Assembly (NCBI GenBank): GCA_018340375.1 | Contig: JAFFJZ010000013.1 | Coordinates: 6,922,501 to 6,986,500, forward strand | Length of the DNA: 64,000 nt | DNA from: Gonatopus flavifemur | Taxonomy: Eukaryota; Arthropoda; Insecta; Hymenoptera; Dryinidae | Direction: 5' to 3' | In this document: piece by piece, positions 45,565-57,936 of the stretch | Position numbering within the stretch: position 1 is the stretch's first letter | How the letters are laid out: each line of letters starts with the position of its first letter | Program-made: the position numbers and the translations under genes | The notes under the pieces: model-generated | Database searches by the model: none | Seen by the model: only the letters and a program-made list of their open reading frames with translations | Told to the model about the DNA's origin: nothing

Positions 45565-46444
45565 ATGCTTGTGGAAGTTTATGGTGACAATGCTCCAACT
45601 GATAAATCATGCAGAGAATGGTTTCGACGTTTTGAGAATGGCGATTTCAGTGTCGACAGACACGACAGATGCGAAGACAAGCCTCGCTCAGGACAACCAC
45701 AAAAATTCGAAAATGAGGAATTGGAGGCTTTACTCGACGAAGATCCGAATCAAACGCCATAGGAGCTTGCGGAATCATTAGGAGTTACGCAACAAGCAGT
45801 TTCCGTACGATTAAAATCCACGGGCATGATTCAAAAGCGAGGCAATTGGGTGCTTTATGACTTAAAGCCTAGAGACATTGAACGGCGATTTTTCACTTGC
45901 GAGCAGCTGATTCAAAGATAACGAAGAAAGGGGTTCTTACATTGGATTGTGACAGGAGATGAGAAATGGATATTCTACGATAACCCCAAGAAAAGAAAAC
46001 ACTATGATATGCCCGCTCAATCGTTGCCATTGACTTCAACATCGACACCAAAGAGGAATATTCATGGTTCAAAGATCATGCTATGTATCTGGTGGGACCA
46101 GAAGGGTGTTATGTACTATGGGTTGCTAAAACCTGGTGATTCTATTACGGGTGATCGGCATAGGCTACAATCGATTCGTTCGAGTCGTGCGTTACGAGAA
46201 AAACGTCCGGAATACAAAGAAAGATATGACAAAGTTATTCTTTTACACGATAACGCTCGGCCTCATGTCGCAAAAGTAGTGGAAAATTATCTGGGAACGT
46301 TGAAGTGGGATATTCTACCGCACCCACCGTACTCGGCAGACATTGCTCCTTCTGATTACTGGTTATACCGACAAATGCAGCACGATTTGGCAGGCCACCG
46401 GTTCAATTCGTTCAAAGAAATCGGAAATTGGCTCCTAACTTCTC
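45565..46444 (+). pseudogene. mariner DD34D transposase, truncated
   Basis: N-terminal helix-turn-helix (SCREWFRRFENGDFSVDRHD, and ELAESLGVTQQAVSVRLKS) plus catalytic domain. Stops at 45760-45762 (TAG) and about 45919 (TAA) interrupt one frame. The catalytic Asp residues are in TGDEKW (45958-45960), LLHDNARPH (46249-46251) and APSDYW (46354-46356), with 34 residues between the last two. It is distinct from the mariner at 13279: mauritiana-like wording rather than irritans-like. The C-terminus is lost at about 46444, where a CCAGTACTGG-rich block begins. Confidence 0.92.
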
Positions 46445-47759
46445 AGGTAGCACATGCACCCATGTGGAAATGTACACACGGGCCGCCACTGGCGCGGTAC
46501 TGTTGCCAGAGTTGCCAGTACTGGCAAATCCAACTTTGTATTTATGGGGCCAGTGGTTTGGACGGTACTGGCAAGGAGTCAGAATTATAACATCATTTTA
46601 CATAAGGGCCAGTAAAACATTCACCACCACATCGGTAACGACATTTGGTGTGTGCCTACTATGGTAGAACTCTGGCATTGCAACAGAATCAGTTGTTCGG
46701 CCAGTACTGGGCACGGAATGATTCCCGCACTGGCATAGCTTTGTGCTATGTGGATAGACAGATGTGATTCTGCACTGGCTGAGCACTGTTGCCAGAGTTG
46801 CCAGTATTGTCAAATCTAACCCTACTATTATGGGGCCAGTGGTTTGGACGGTACTGGCAAGGAGTCGGAATGATAACATCATTTTACATAAGGGCTAGTA
46901 AAACATTTACCACCATGTCGGTAGCGAGCGATATTTGGTGTGTGGCTACTATGGTGGAACTCTGGCATGGCAACAGAACCAATTGTTCTACCACACCTGG
47001 ATGAGAAGTGATAGGGGGTCAAAATAATACATCCTATGTAGGAATTCAGACCCGACCCAGTACTGGCACAGTGCTGGTAATTAGAGATCCCCGGAGTTAT
47101 ATTTCAAGTGAAAAAAGAATACATTGAATTTGAACTCTCAAAACTTTGTGAATCTATTTGTCTCATCACCGTTATCTGAGAAAGACGCTCTGGAGTCTCT
47201 ATCACATCAGCTAATCTCCGAGTTGACAAGGGACCACTTAAATTCCCATTTATTGCACCAATTCCCTTGAAGTCACGCAATTTACCATAGACTCCGTAGT
47301 AAAACGAAATTCTACCAATACTGGTTCATTGTTCTCTATCGAACGTATTGAATGATCATACCAACTCTGTCTTGATACTAGCGCGACTCCGGCTCACTAC
47401 AAAAATCAAGTTGCCAAGATCGTGATTTGAATGTCAATCGACTACCGATTCCGTAGTCAACCAGAGTCCCACCAATACTGGTACCATGTCGTCTATCGAA
47501 CATATCGAATCATAATACCAACTCTGGCTCAATACTGGTGTGACTCCGGCTGACCACAACAGCCGAGTTGCCAAGATCATAATTGCAACATCAATCGACT
47601 ATCGATTTTGTGGTCAGCCAGAGTCATATCATTACTGGCATATTGCCGTCTGTTGTACATATGGAATGATAATACCAACTCTGGCTGAATACTGGCGCAG
47701 TACCGTTTCTCGGAATCCTGGGTGTTGTCCAGATAGTATTCATTCGATACTGACCCTAT

Positions 47760-47905
47760 ACCGTCTGTCCACGCGAGCCAATACCGTCTGAAATTTTGCG
47801 AATGTTCGGCGACAGTTGAAAAACGGTAACGATTCTGAACAGGCACAGTTGTTTTTGCCAAACTTTGGCAAATACAACCTCGCCAGTACCACGCCATTTG
47901 TCATA
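47760..47905. repeat. direct repeat, copy 1
   Basis: CTGTCCACGC through CAGTTGTTTTTGCC and TTTGGCAAATACAACC to CATTTGTCA is repeated at 48890-49045 in the same orientation, about 75-80 percent similar by eye. The second copy ends the 2.6-kb insertion. Confidence 0.8.
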
Positions 47906-48889
47906 ATGAATTGACATAATCGGGAGTGATTTTGGAACATTGTTTACCGTGTGGATTATTTGCACATTCTATGCGTGACCACATGCTTAGATTGCTTGAA
48001 ACAAGCTTGCACAAGCTTGGAATGTTTGAAAAGTGGGTAGAGGGTCTTTTAGCCGAAAATGTTTTTGGCCGAATTTTCTGCATTGGAGAATCACTAGTAT
48101 TTCCTGGGAATGTGTAGTTACTTCTATCAAATCTGCCAATGAACAAATTTTCGGCCAAAAACATTTTCGGCGAAATGACCCCTTACCGAAAAGTGCTTGT
48201 GCTATTTGAGTCCAATCGGTATCGGTATCGGTTCAATAGTGAATTACTGGTTGAAAACACTCACTGACAATCATTCCTTTTCAAAATAGTTTTCCAAATA
48301 GCACAAGAATTCTGAAAGAGTTCTTCATAAATATATTGTATTCATTATGAGCTCCTTGAAAACTCCCGTACTTTTTGCGTTCTTATTGAAAATTTCAAGC
48401 AGAAAACTATTGGGGATCTTTTAGGGTTGTAAGTAGTTTGAATGGTGTAAAAATACCATAAATGCTGATTTTATTATACACTAACCTTGGTTACTTTATT
48501 CATTGTCAGAATCTGTATCATCGACTGAAACTTTTTGGAGTTCACGATATTTTTTCACTCTATTATAAGACATATTTGGGAATTCAAATCGACGATTTCA
48601 CGTAGAACTACACTCTAAGAACACCCAAACCTCTGTGTGTGTGTCTGATAAATGTACGAGAAAATTTGAATACGTCTAACGAGCGTGCATGGAGATTGCT
48701 GGCTCTTAGAATATATACATATATACAAACAACCAGACATTGGTTTACATGACTCGCGTGAACTCTGTTCATTATAATAATATTATTGGCAGAATATTAA
48801 AATAGCGGAGATTGGGTGTTGTAGTGAGCCAGAGTTACACTACGATCCGTGTATTTTGCGGCCAGTATTGATTCATTACTGGCCCACCA
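47906..48889. other. no gene; inverted GCCGAAAATG words
   Basis: At 48051-48177, AGCCGAAAATGTTTTTGGCCG is inverted against CGGCCAAAAACATTTTCGGC, a hairpin of about 125 bp. At 48310-48370 the recurring GAATTCTGAAAGAGTTCTTCATAAATA fragment appears. Short GT repeat near 48635. Confidence 0.55.
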
Positions 48890-49045
48890 CTATCTGTCCA
48901 CGCCAACCAATACCGTCTCAACTCCGTCGAACATGTACAGCCAGTTGAAAAACAGTAATGGGCCTGAACGGGAACAGTTGTTTTTGCCGAAGTCTGGCAA
49001 ATACAACCTTCCCAGTACTGGGCGATTTGTCAACTCCGGCAATTT
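48890..49045. repeat. direct repeat, copy 2
   Basis: Second copy of 47760-47905. Confidence 0.8.
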
Positions 49046-49447
49046 CCACATGGGCACGTTCTGAAAATGTTCTGAGAATATACGTTAAGGATATTGGAAT
49101 ATTCTTTGAAGATTCTCATTACGTGCAAATATGTTCTACGCACATTCTCAGAATGTTTGAATGGGATCGTTTCAAATATTCTCAGAATATGATGCCACGG
49201 ATATTGTGGGAGGATTAGAAAAAAATGCTGTTAAAATGAGAATTCCCGTCAATATACACTTCTGCATGTGACCGAAAACTACTTCACAATCAATTCTTTT
49301 TATCATCAGACATCTGTAATCATGAATCGTTAGCAATATTATGAATTCACATAGATGGATGAGATACTTATGATCACAACAGGGAATCATAATACATACG
49401 GTATTTCTCAATATTTTATTATACTTTTGAGGATTATTTTTTACACA
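49046..49447. other. no gene; TTCTGAGAATAT words
   Basis: Repeated AATATTCTCAGAAT-like words occur at 49060-49210 and again, inverted and diverged, at 60990-61120. Probably remnants of another miniature element. Confidence 0.45.
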
Positions 49448-50196
49448 TGACACTCTCGATGAAATAGAAGAAGTGATAGAATATGTAAACAGAGAAGAAA
49501 ATTTAATGATCATAGGCGACTGGAATGCGGTAGTAGGGCATGGAAAAGAGGGCAACATGACAGGAAATTTTGCGTTAGGAGAAAGAAATGAAAGAGGACA
49601 ACGTTTAATCGAATTCTGTGAAAGCCATAAAATGGTTATTATCAACACATTGTTCAAAAATCATCCGAGAAGAATCTATACTTGGTAAATGCCAGGTGAT
49701 ACAGCAAGATATCAAATTGATTACATATTAGTAAAACAAAGGTTCAGAAACCAAGTGGAAAGCTGTAAAACTTATCCAGGCACGGATATAGATAGTGATC
49801 ACAATATGTTGCTGATGAAATGTTCTCTGAAATTCAAAGCTCTGAAAAAGAAAAGGAAAATGCAAAAACGATGGAATTTGAAGAATCTCAAACAAGGAAA
49901 AACACAGGAGGCATTCAAAGCGATGTTGGACGAAAAAATTGGAGGATCGACAAGAGAAAGACTTCGAAATAGAGAGTAGATAGACAAATATGAAGGGGAA
50001 CATAGAGCAATGTGCAGATTAAATTTTGAAGAATGATGGGATAGAGCCTAAGAAGCCATGAATAACAGAAGAAATTCTCGATTTAATTAATGAAAGGAGG
50101 AAATACAAGAATAACAATAGTGAGCCAGACCAGCAGACTTACAAGGCACCGAGGAATAAAATAATCAGAGAATCAAGGAAAGCAAAAGAACAATGG
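49448..50196 (+). pseudogene. LINE endonuclease region (RTE-like), broken
   Basis: C-terminal part of an APE-type endonuclease, which nicks target DNA for reverse transcription. Motifs: GDWNAVVG near 49517 and SDHN near 49794. A TAA at 49686-49688 interrupts one frame, TAG at 49977-49979 ends it, and the linker to the RT is in another frame with two more stops. The 5' end of the element is missing before about 49448. Confidence 0.85.
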
Positions 50197-51252
50197 TTGG
50201 AGGGAAAATGTCAAGATATAGAAGTAAGATTACATTTAGAGAAAATTGATGAAGCATATAGGATGGTTAAGAGATTTCTTGGACAAATGAAATCTAGAAG
50301 CAGTATAATTAAAAACTCTCTCGGGAGACAATTGATAAGAACGGAGGAAAAAATAGAACAATGGATTAATCATTTGGAAGATCTGTATAAAGGGGGCGAT
50401 CATATACGACTTTTAGAGAGGGAGGAAGATATCGATGAAGAAGAGTTGGGAGATTCAATTTTGAGATCAGAATTCGACAGGGCTTCAAAAGAATTGGAAA
50501 ATAATAAAGCGCCAGGAATAGATGGCATAAGTGCGGACCTTATCAAAGCCTCCAGTCAGAAAACTCGTGACGCACTGTTCGAATTGGTCAGAGATATGTA
50601 CGAAATAGGCGAAGTACCGAAAGATTTCCAGAAGAATAAAATTGTCGCCATCCCAAAAAAACAAGGAGCAGACGAATGCGAGAACTACAGAACGATTAGT
50701 TCAACTTCACATGCCTCGAAAATACTGACCAAAATTATATACAGGAGGATGGAAAATAAAATAGAGAGTAGATTGGCAGAAGATCAGTTTGGATTTAGAG
50801 AAAATAGGGGAACGCGGGAAGCGATATTAGCACTCAGAACAGTAGCAGAGAACAATCTAGAGTTAAAAAAGTCTCTGTATATAGGTTTTGTAGATATACA
50901 AAAAGCATTCGATAATGTTGATTGGGAGAAGATGTTTACGATTCTGAAAAAGGTAGGAGTTAATTTCAGGGATAGGAGAATAATATATGAATTATATAAG
51001 AATCAAACCGCAATAATAGAAATAGAAGGTCAAGAAGGAGAAGCACAAATTAGAAGAGGGGTGAGACAAGGATGCTCACTATCGCCACTGATTTTCAATT
51101 TGTATATAGAAGAAGCGATGGACGAAGTGAAGGAGCAAGTGCCATTGAAATTACAGATTCAAGGTGAAAATGTAAGCCTGTTGAGATTTGCGGATGACAT
51201 AGCTTTATTAGCTACGAGTGGTGCTGAGTTAGAAAATACTCTCAAACTGTGA
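50197..51252 (+). CDS. LINE reverse transcriptase, RTE-like
   Basis: A 351-codon uninterrupted reverse transcriptase domain. The TTG at 50197 is not a true start; the frame is simply open from there. Motifs in order: APGIDGISADLIK, AIPKKQGADECENYRTIS, FGFRENRGTREA, GFVDIQKAFDNVDW, RGVRQGCSLSPLIFNLY, and the catalytic FADD with Asp codons at 51193-51198. It ends where a frameshift in an A-run (about 51252-51258) leads into the thumb region. Placement in the RTE group is by motif style and the ATGATGATGA-type 3' end; another EN-bearing clade is possible. Confidence 0.9.
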   Translation: MEGKCQDIEVRLHLEKIDEAYRMVKRFLGQMKSRSSIIKNSLGRQLIRTEEKIEQWINHLEDLYKGGDHIRLLEREEDIDEEELGDSILRSEFDRASKELENNKAPGIDGISADLIKASSQKTRDALFELVRDMYEIGEVPKDFQKNKIVAIPKKQGADECENYRTISSTSHASKILTKIIYRRMENKIESRLAEDQFGFRENRGTREAILALRTVAENNLELKKSLYIGFVDIQKAFDNVDWEKMFTILKKVGVNFRDRRIIYELYKNQTAIIEIEGQEGEAQIRRGVRQGCSLSPLIFNLYIEEAMDEVKEQVPLKLQIQGENVSLLRFADDIALLATSGAELENTLKL

Positions 51253-51912
51253 AAAAAATATTACAAGACAAATATTGTATGAATATAAATAACGACAAAA
51301 CAAAATTCCTGATTTGTACAACAGCGAAAACATCAAGAAGAACGAAAATCAAAATAGATGCAGAGACTATTCAGCAAGTCAAAGAGTTTAAATATCTAAG
51401 AAGCATAAGTACAGAAAACGGTAAAAGCGGAAGCGATATATGAGCGAGAATAGCACAAGGGAAACAGGCTTTCCACCAAAAGAAACAGTTACTATGTTCG
51501 AAGAATATTAGCTTAGCAGTAAGGAAGAAATTCTTGAAGAATTACGTTTGGAGCACAGCATTATACGGTTGCGAAACTTGGACAATTGGAAAAACGGACC
51601 AACGCAGACTCGAAGCTTTCCAAATGTGGTGTTATAGAAGGATGCTGAGAATAAAGTGAATAGAGAAAGTGAAAAATGAAGAAGTACTTGAGAGGGTAAA
51701 TGGAAAAAGAAGTCTTTTGGGACAGGTTGTGAAAAGAAGAAGCAATCTGATAGGACACACATTAAGGCATGATAGCTTATTGGAAACAATATTAGGAGGG
51801 AAAATGAATGGTAAAACTCGAAGAGGTAGACCTAGATTATGTTATATGAAGCAAATTATACAAAATAAGGGTTGTCGTAGATATGCAGATGTTAAGCGGT
51901 TGGCGGATAATC
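51253..51912 (+). pseudogene. LINE C-terminal region, interrupted
   Basis: Continues the RT polypeptide: EFKYLRSIS, VWSTALYGCETWT, MWCYRRMLRIK, and GRPRLCYMKQI. In-frame TGA codons at 51441-51443 and about 51658-51660. The coding sense runs up to GCGGATAAT at 51912, where the CAGGGTGTCTAC element is inserted; the last few codons and the 3' end are at 60705-60770. Confidence 0.85.
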
Positions 51913-52320
51913 AGGGTGTCTACCAAAATTCAATTTCAAAATTCCCGGCTAATTCCCGACTTTTCCCGGATATTTTTCCTAAATTCCCGACCATGAAATA
52001 ATTTTACAAAAATGAATATCAAATATCTTCTAAAAGTTCACGAGAAGAAATTTTAAATACCCTCGGCATCATACTGCGGAAAATTATCTTATTTAATTGC
52101 ATATTTCGTTCGTCAATTGTTCGTTTCTGATAGAACTGGGGGGAGAAATTTGGAATCTACACTGTTAAAAATTTCCGATTGAATTTTCAATCACATGTAA
52201 TGGAAGCAATTTCCACTCACCCAAATGAAAAATAATGTACAGTAGTATCGAACATTCAATAACAAGTTCTTTAAATTTCATGCACGTGTTCATGATTGTT
52301 GAAAAAAAATCACCTTCACA

Positions 52321-52374
52321 AGACTTGAACGCGGGGCGTCGAATTTGGACGCCGAAGCTCTATCACTCAAGCCA
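52321..52374 (-). other. tRNA-like module
   Basis: On the minus strand, A box region TGGCTTGAGTGATAGAGC (about 52374-52357) and B box CGTTCAAGTCT (52331-52321; 9 of 11), about 31 nt apart, close to a normal tRNA. The stretch GCGTCCAAATTCGACGC between them could form an anticodon-like stem. Confidence 0.6.
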
Positions 52375-53310
52375 CCGCCAGTTAGGTGGATGGAAGTATT
52401 TTTTTACATATATGATCTTGCGTTCATTTTTCAAACTTGTGAATCAAAATGTACATGTGATGTAGAAATACTAACCAAATCGTGTGATCTAACTAGTACA
52501 TATTTAAAGTGGATATGTGAATGACTTCGTCAAAGCAAGAGTATACAGGGTGACCCAAATTAGATAAACTGTATCTCAAAAGCATATTCTGCAGCCAAAA
52601 TTTAATAATTTCCATTTTTTGAAGATTAGTTTTTGTGATATGGGTCATTCTAAGATAAGAGGTCTCGTTCGGTAGGAAAAGCGGCGCGACATAAATGTTA
52701 GAATTGCAATGGAATTATATCATATTTGTATTGAAACAATTGATTTGGACATATCTGCAAAGTAACCAGTCAATTAATCAATTTTATCTCGTTTTATAAG
52801 AGACCAGGGGAGAGCCTGGATGTACAGGGAAGAGACGAAAAAAAACATGAAATAAAAAAAATCAATCATTTCTAATGTTAACATTCAATGGCAATGTTAA
52901 ATTGAATAAAAATATTTTTTTTTCACTTCCGTTCATAGTAGGCTGCTATATTCTGTAGAAGGTATATTTTACCGTAATTAAATCCGTGAAGTATGATTAA
53001 AGGGTATCAATGTATATATTCACTGAACTGCGCAATGATTATTCATGTCTCAACCATTAAAATACTCTGATTCGACGTCCTTATGTCTCCCCTGACATTT
53101 TATGAGCAGGGCAGAGATGACAGGGGAGAGACTTTTTGGTTAAAAAACAGAAATAAACATAACGGTATTCATCTTATGTGATTAACAAAGAGATAATAGA
53201 ATATATGCACAAACGTTAGTGAATATATGAATGGAATGAAGTATTCAAGCGAATAATTACAAAATGAAACGTGCGTCTAGGGGAGAGATCACATTCACTC
53301 GTTCGGACTT

Positions 53311-53563
53311 CCCAGACAGCACGAATTTTTCATTGTCTAAAAGATTTCCACTGGATGTCTTAGAGATGTCTTATGCGAGAGTTTTCACTGTCTCTAAAAT
53401 ATCTTCGATTAAGAAATCTAAAATACGTCTTCAGATCTCTCTTGGGAATCTTTTAGATTACTTATTGAAGACATCTTGAAGACAGTGAAAACTGTCGCAT
53501 AAGACATCTTTAAGATATCCAGTGGAAATCTTTTGGACGATGAAAAATTTTTGCTTGTCTGGG
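53311..53563. mobile_element. 253-bp MITE, TIR CCCAGACAGCA
   Basis: CCCAGACAGCACGAATTTTT at the left and AAAAATTTTTGCTTGTCTGGG (inverted, one gap) at the right. The interior iterates AAGACATCTTTAAGATATC-type words and can fold into one long hairpin. Confidence 0.88.
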
Positions 53564-54048
53564 TTGTATCCACTGGGTGACGATACCGAAAAGACTAGTA
53601 AAATAGTTGCGTGGCTAGCTTGTGCGTAGCTTGCTGCTACCTTTCACGGAAAGAAATGAATTCGCAGTGACAGCGAAAACTCGTTTACTGAGTGCATTTC
53701 ACTACTGCAGCTATGATTATAGCTGTAGCTGCTACTTTTATGGTGCTACGTCGACAAAAAATGATCGCAGGAGAAAAGATACTATTGTAGCAACTTTTGT
53801 AGCTGTGGCGTACATATCCAAAGAGAACAAGATGGCCGCCAAACATTCAAAGAAGATTTGACAAATGCATAGACATTTTAACGTTCAAAGGATGTTCAAC
53901 AACCTTAATAGCACATAATATTCATGTAATATTCTTAGGATATTGAGTGAAAATATCTAACCTCCAAAAGCAGTTGGCAAAATTGAATTCGAAACATTCT
54001 GCCGAAGTTATATGCCTTATTAGAACACCGTTTATTTGATTGATAGCG

Positions 54049-54103
54049 TGGCTCAAGCGATAGCAGGTTGAGTTAATGACCGAAATATTGCGGGATCGAC
54101 TCT
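54049..54103 (+). other. tRNA-like module
   Basis: A box TGGCTCAAGCGA (54049-54060) and B box GGATCGACTCT (54093-54103; 9 of 11), 32 nt apart, the spacing of an ordinary tRNA. It lies inside the 2.27-kb CAGGGTGACC element. Stems are not convincing. Confidence 0.58.
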
Positions 54104-55376
54104 TCCCTATCAAATAATTTTTTTTTTCACTCATTGGGTTGTTCTCTTAGCGATTGTTCCAAGCTGGTACAGCGAATCACTGATTGGAAAAAAAAATCGC
54201 TACCATAACTACGTTTTTCACTATCCAAATATTACCCACGGAAATTAGCTATGGTAGCTAATTTTTAGCTGCCACGGCGAATTATTTTTTAGCGTGTTGC
54301 ATCCAATGAAGCTTGTTCAAGGTTAAAATTTCCTCGATAGGGTAAAAAAAGTCGATTTTTAAAGGACATACAAAAGGGCAGGGGAGAGCGCAAAATGTGT
54401 GGGACAAACGTAGAGATGAACATTTTTTATGAAAAAAAATATTACGTAATTTGACTTGTTGGATTACAGTAATTTAGTTATTCTAATTTTTTTCAATGAA
54501 TGATTTTGGTATTTCATTAAATTCCTATGTATTGAAAATCACTGATACACGATCAGAATTGGTGGAGGGACAGACCAGGGGAGAGAACTTTTTCATGTTC
54601 AGAGTGATATTGTGACTAAAGTAAGTAAATTCGAGTGATGAATTTGAGTGACCATAAAGGAAATAATGAGTTTTGAGAACTGATAACGTTATTCCGGATA
54701 AATTAAAAAAAAAATGTGTTTTTTTATCGTGGACATCAAAAATACCTCTTAACTTAGAATGACCCATACGAGCATTTTTAGATTTTTTTTCAGATCAAAA
54801 ACGACTTGGATCACCTTGTATGTCTTTTATTATGTTCAGTTGGATACCATTATATACAGGGGCGTCTTTACGTTTTTGCCGCCCAGGGGCTAATAATATT
54901 TCGCCGCCCCCAACCTGAGCTGAATTGATATTTTCAATCATTCCCTCAGGTGTATTCATGTTATTTGGGAACTATGTAATATAACTCGAAAAAATATATT
55001 ATTTAATAAAACTTGGACACACTCAACAGGATTAAACATTTAGCATTATAAACTATTGGTAACCTACATTTCCATAATCAAAAAAATATCGAAAGTATTG
55101 AATAAACTTATCCAGAAACTTTTATATAAGTGTATAGGATCAACAAGGTACCGGAATTGAAGCTCTAGAGGTGCCAAGATCAATGGAGAAAAATAGATAA
55201 CGAACGTAAATCATGCAAAATAAACGTAGATTAATCGATCAAGTTCTCGCATAGGACGTCAGCATTCAATGAAATGTCGCTGAAACAATAATGTCATACA
55301 TCAAAAGCCTACGAAAATTTCTCTACCGTTTTCAAAGAAAAAATATCTCTCACATTTCAGTTTATTTTTCATTGAC

Positions 55377-57936
55377 TCAGAAAAATTTCCTCCTTGATTG
55401 GGATTCAGCAAATGAGTCGATCAAATCATCATAATTGACTTGTTTTGTTAAGTCCGATTCAATTTCCAGAATGGCAGTTTGATTCAAACGATTCTCAGAC
55501 ATTTGTGACCGAAGAAAATTTTTAATTCTTCGTAACACTGAAAAAGATCTCTCTGCAGAACAATTAGATGTCGGTATGGTCAAAAATATTCTCAATGCAA
55601 TGTTGACGTATGGATACAGATCTTGTAGATTGTTATCATAAATTAATCTACAAAGGGCGAAAATCGAATGTGGAGGTTCTTTCATGATTTTCACAAAACC
55701 AAAAAAATGAAGACATTCATTTTCAAACACTTCTGCTTCTGGCAAGTCCTCTTTGTATATACTGCTCAAAATTGCCGCATGTTTTGCAATAATTTCACGC
55801 TCCAAATAAATTCCAGTAGTGAGAAAACTAAATCTTGTGCTCAGTTCGTGATACGCTGTTTTTCGTTGTCTTGGCTCAGCGATTATTCTATCAATAATGA
55901 TTAAATAGGTATTTGTTTTGAACTTAATTCGACCGGTCGGATCAACTCCATATTCCCGGCTTTCGTCCGCTTGAAGTTTTCTTTTCTTCTTTCTTTTATT
56001 TGCATCCTCGTATTCTATGATTTCAGATTTAGCAAGAGCCTTAGTTTCATATGTATCAAAGTTTTCTCTAATACTCGTCACATATTCATTCAGTGAATCA
56101 TACAATTTAGCAACAACAGAAAGATCAATGTCAGATGATTGAAGCTTCATGCTAGTTTTGTTAAATCTATCTAATAAATCATTCCACAAAATAGAAAGAA
56201 TCACAGTTTCCAAACGCTGTAGCTGACGCAGGTATCCAGAAGCTTCACTTCGTGTAATAGATTTTTCTGTCTGATCATTGATAATAATTGTAAGAGCTTC
56301 TATAATTTCGTTCCAGTCTCTATTAAGACTTTCACAAGCATCATAACGAGCTGACCAGCGAGTTTTGGATAAACTTTTCAAATTCACATTTCCTCTTTTG
56401 GTTAAACATTCTTGAAATACTTTCCAACGATGAGTAAAACTTGAAAAAAATACGTAAAGATTTTGTAGAAGCATAAAAAAGTCATTGCTTTCTTTACAGC
56501 AATTAGCTGCATGCTCCCCAATCAAATTCAAAGAATGGGCCGAGCAGGGCGTGTAAAAAACTATTGGATTAATTTCGCGTATTCTTGCCTGTAAACCAGT
56601 ATATTCCCCAGACATATTTGATGCATTATCATAAGATTGACCTCTGCAATTTTTCATGTCGATATCATGATCCGCCAACATACCAGTAACAGCAACAAAA
56701 AGATCTTCTGATTTATGACCAATACGTGGAAGGAAACAAATAAATCTTTCTACAGGATTTCCATTTTCTAAAACATATCGGATGATTATTGCTAGCTGGT
56801 CAATGTGAGATATGTCTGGTGTAGAATCTACAATAATAGAAAAGTACTTGGCGGTTTGTATTTCTCCAACGATATGCTTCTTCACTTTTTCTGCCATGAG
56901 TTTAATAAACTGTTCATAGGTGTTCGGAGACAAATATGAAGTATGTCCTTGTCCTGGATTGCCATACTTGGTAATATGTTCCGCCACAAAAGGGTCGAAC
57001 TCAGATATTAATTCAATGCACATTATGAAATTGCCACTATTGGATGAGGATCCAAATTTTGTAGTATGTCCTCTAAATGGTAAACCAGCAGCTGCCAGTG
57101 ACTTGACCACTGCAACGACCCGTCTTAAAACATTACGCCAGTACCGTTTCTCATCATTTATCTGATTCAAAAGAGGTTTGTCAATTGTTCCTGTAGTGGA
57201 CATCCGAAATTTCATAACTAAAGCGCATGATTTGTGTTCTGATGAGTTCTCATGTTTCTTCAAATGTTCGTTACCATGCTTCCAATCATCGAATCCTTGT
57301 TTTGCAAACTTCGTTGTTCTACCAAATAGCTGACACGGGATACAAAAATTTTTCCAGTGCTTTCTGAATACATCAGGTATGATCGCTTTATTTTTGACCG
57401 TTGATCAACTGTGTTTCAAACAGCGATTGAGATAGATATCGATTTTGTCCACTAATACATCTTTTCGAGCGACTGAAGTCTAACTCACCAATGTGGTCTT
57501 GATTGATCCCATTCTTTATGATATATTCGCGTGTAGCATTATTTACATGCCATAAAGCTGGATCTCCTATAATATCATTGAGAGGATTATCTTGAACATA
57601 TACATTCCCCAATCGAGACGATGGAGTTGGTTCTTGACGCGTGATTTGCTCAATATTTGGACTGGATTCCATTTCAGAATTAGAAGTCTCTGGGAATTGA
57701 AATAAGACGGTTTGAATATGATCATCATCGTGTTTACTATTGGAAGTCTGATCTTCTTCAGCAGCAGTTGAAATTGATATAAATTCAGTACTACTGGGTA
57801 TGTTCACATTGTCGGGTGTTTTGAAAAAACTATCAATTTTTAGGGTTTTGTTTATTACTTCACGGTGTTTTTCAGCTTTATTCAGCGCTTCTCTTCTATA
57901 AGCCGCACCACTCAACCGTTTCCTACCGTCACTCAT
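55377..57936 (-). CDS. hAT transposase, nearly intact (two 1-nt frameshifts)
   Basis: ATG at 57936 starts a basic N-terminus (MSDGRKRLSGAAYRREALNK); the first frame runs 182 codons to 57388. The remaining 628-codon frame ends at 55377. Between them, one base seems to be missing from the run at 57391-57395 and one from the run at 57349-57353; both are homopolymers. In the second frame: zinc-type CIPCQLF and FDDWKHGNEHLKKHE, DUF4371 core with VDSTPDISHIDQL (Asp146), YDNASNMSG (Asp212) and CSAH, then SKTRWSAR, and the C-terminal dimerisation block SNCSAERSFSVLRRIKN. Together about 830-850 residues, normal for this family. The stretch may be functional if the two gaps are assembly errors. Confidence 0.92.

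Larger units (their letters stand above)
46445..49045. mobile_element. 2.6-kb insertion made of CCAGTACTGG words
   Basis: Starts near GCACATGCACCCATGTGGAAATG and ends with the inverted CATTTCCACATGGGCACG-like sequence at 49025-49045. In 46470-47800 the palindromic word CCAGTACTGG and variants (CCAATACTGG, GGTACTGGC, GCCAGTGG) occur about 20 times. Two large tandem sub-blocks (46500-46630 and 46790-46930) are near copies. No coding sense. The insertion cuts a mariner transposase. Confidence 0.7.
52546..54818. mobile_element. 2.27-kb element, TIR CAGGGTGACCCAA, TA duplication
   Basis: CAGGGTGACCCAAATTAG at the left, inverted CAAGGTGATCCAAG at the right, with TA on both flanks (52544-52545, 54819-54820). 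Second-order inverted words TGGGTCATTCTAAG (52639) and CTTAGAATGACCCA (54754) confirm the pairing. The word AGGGGAGAG recurs five times. It contains a MITE (53311-53563) and a tRNA-like module. No transposase frame found. Confidence 0.82.

Noticed and set aside
49172..49657. 161-codon minus-strand frame
   Set aside because: Opposite strand of the LINE endonuclease; no family features.
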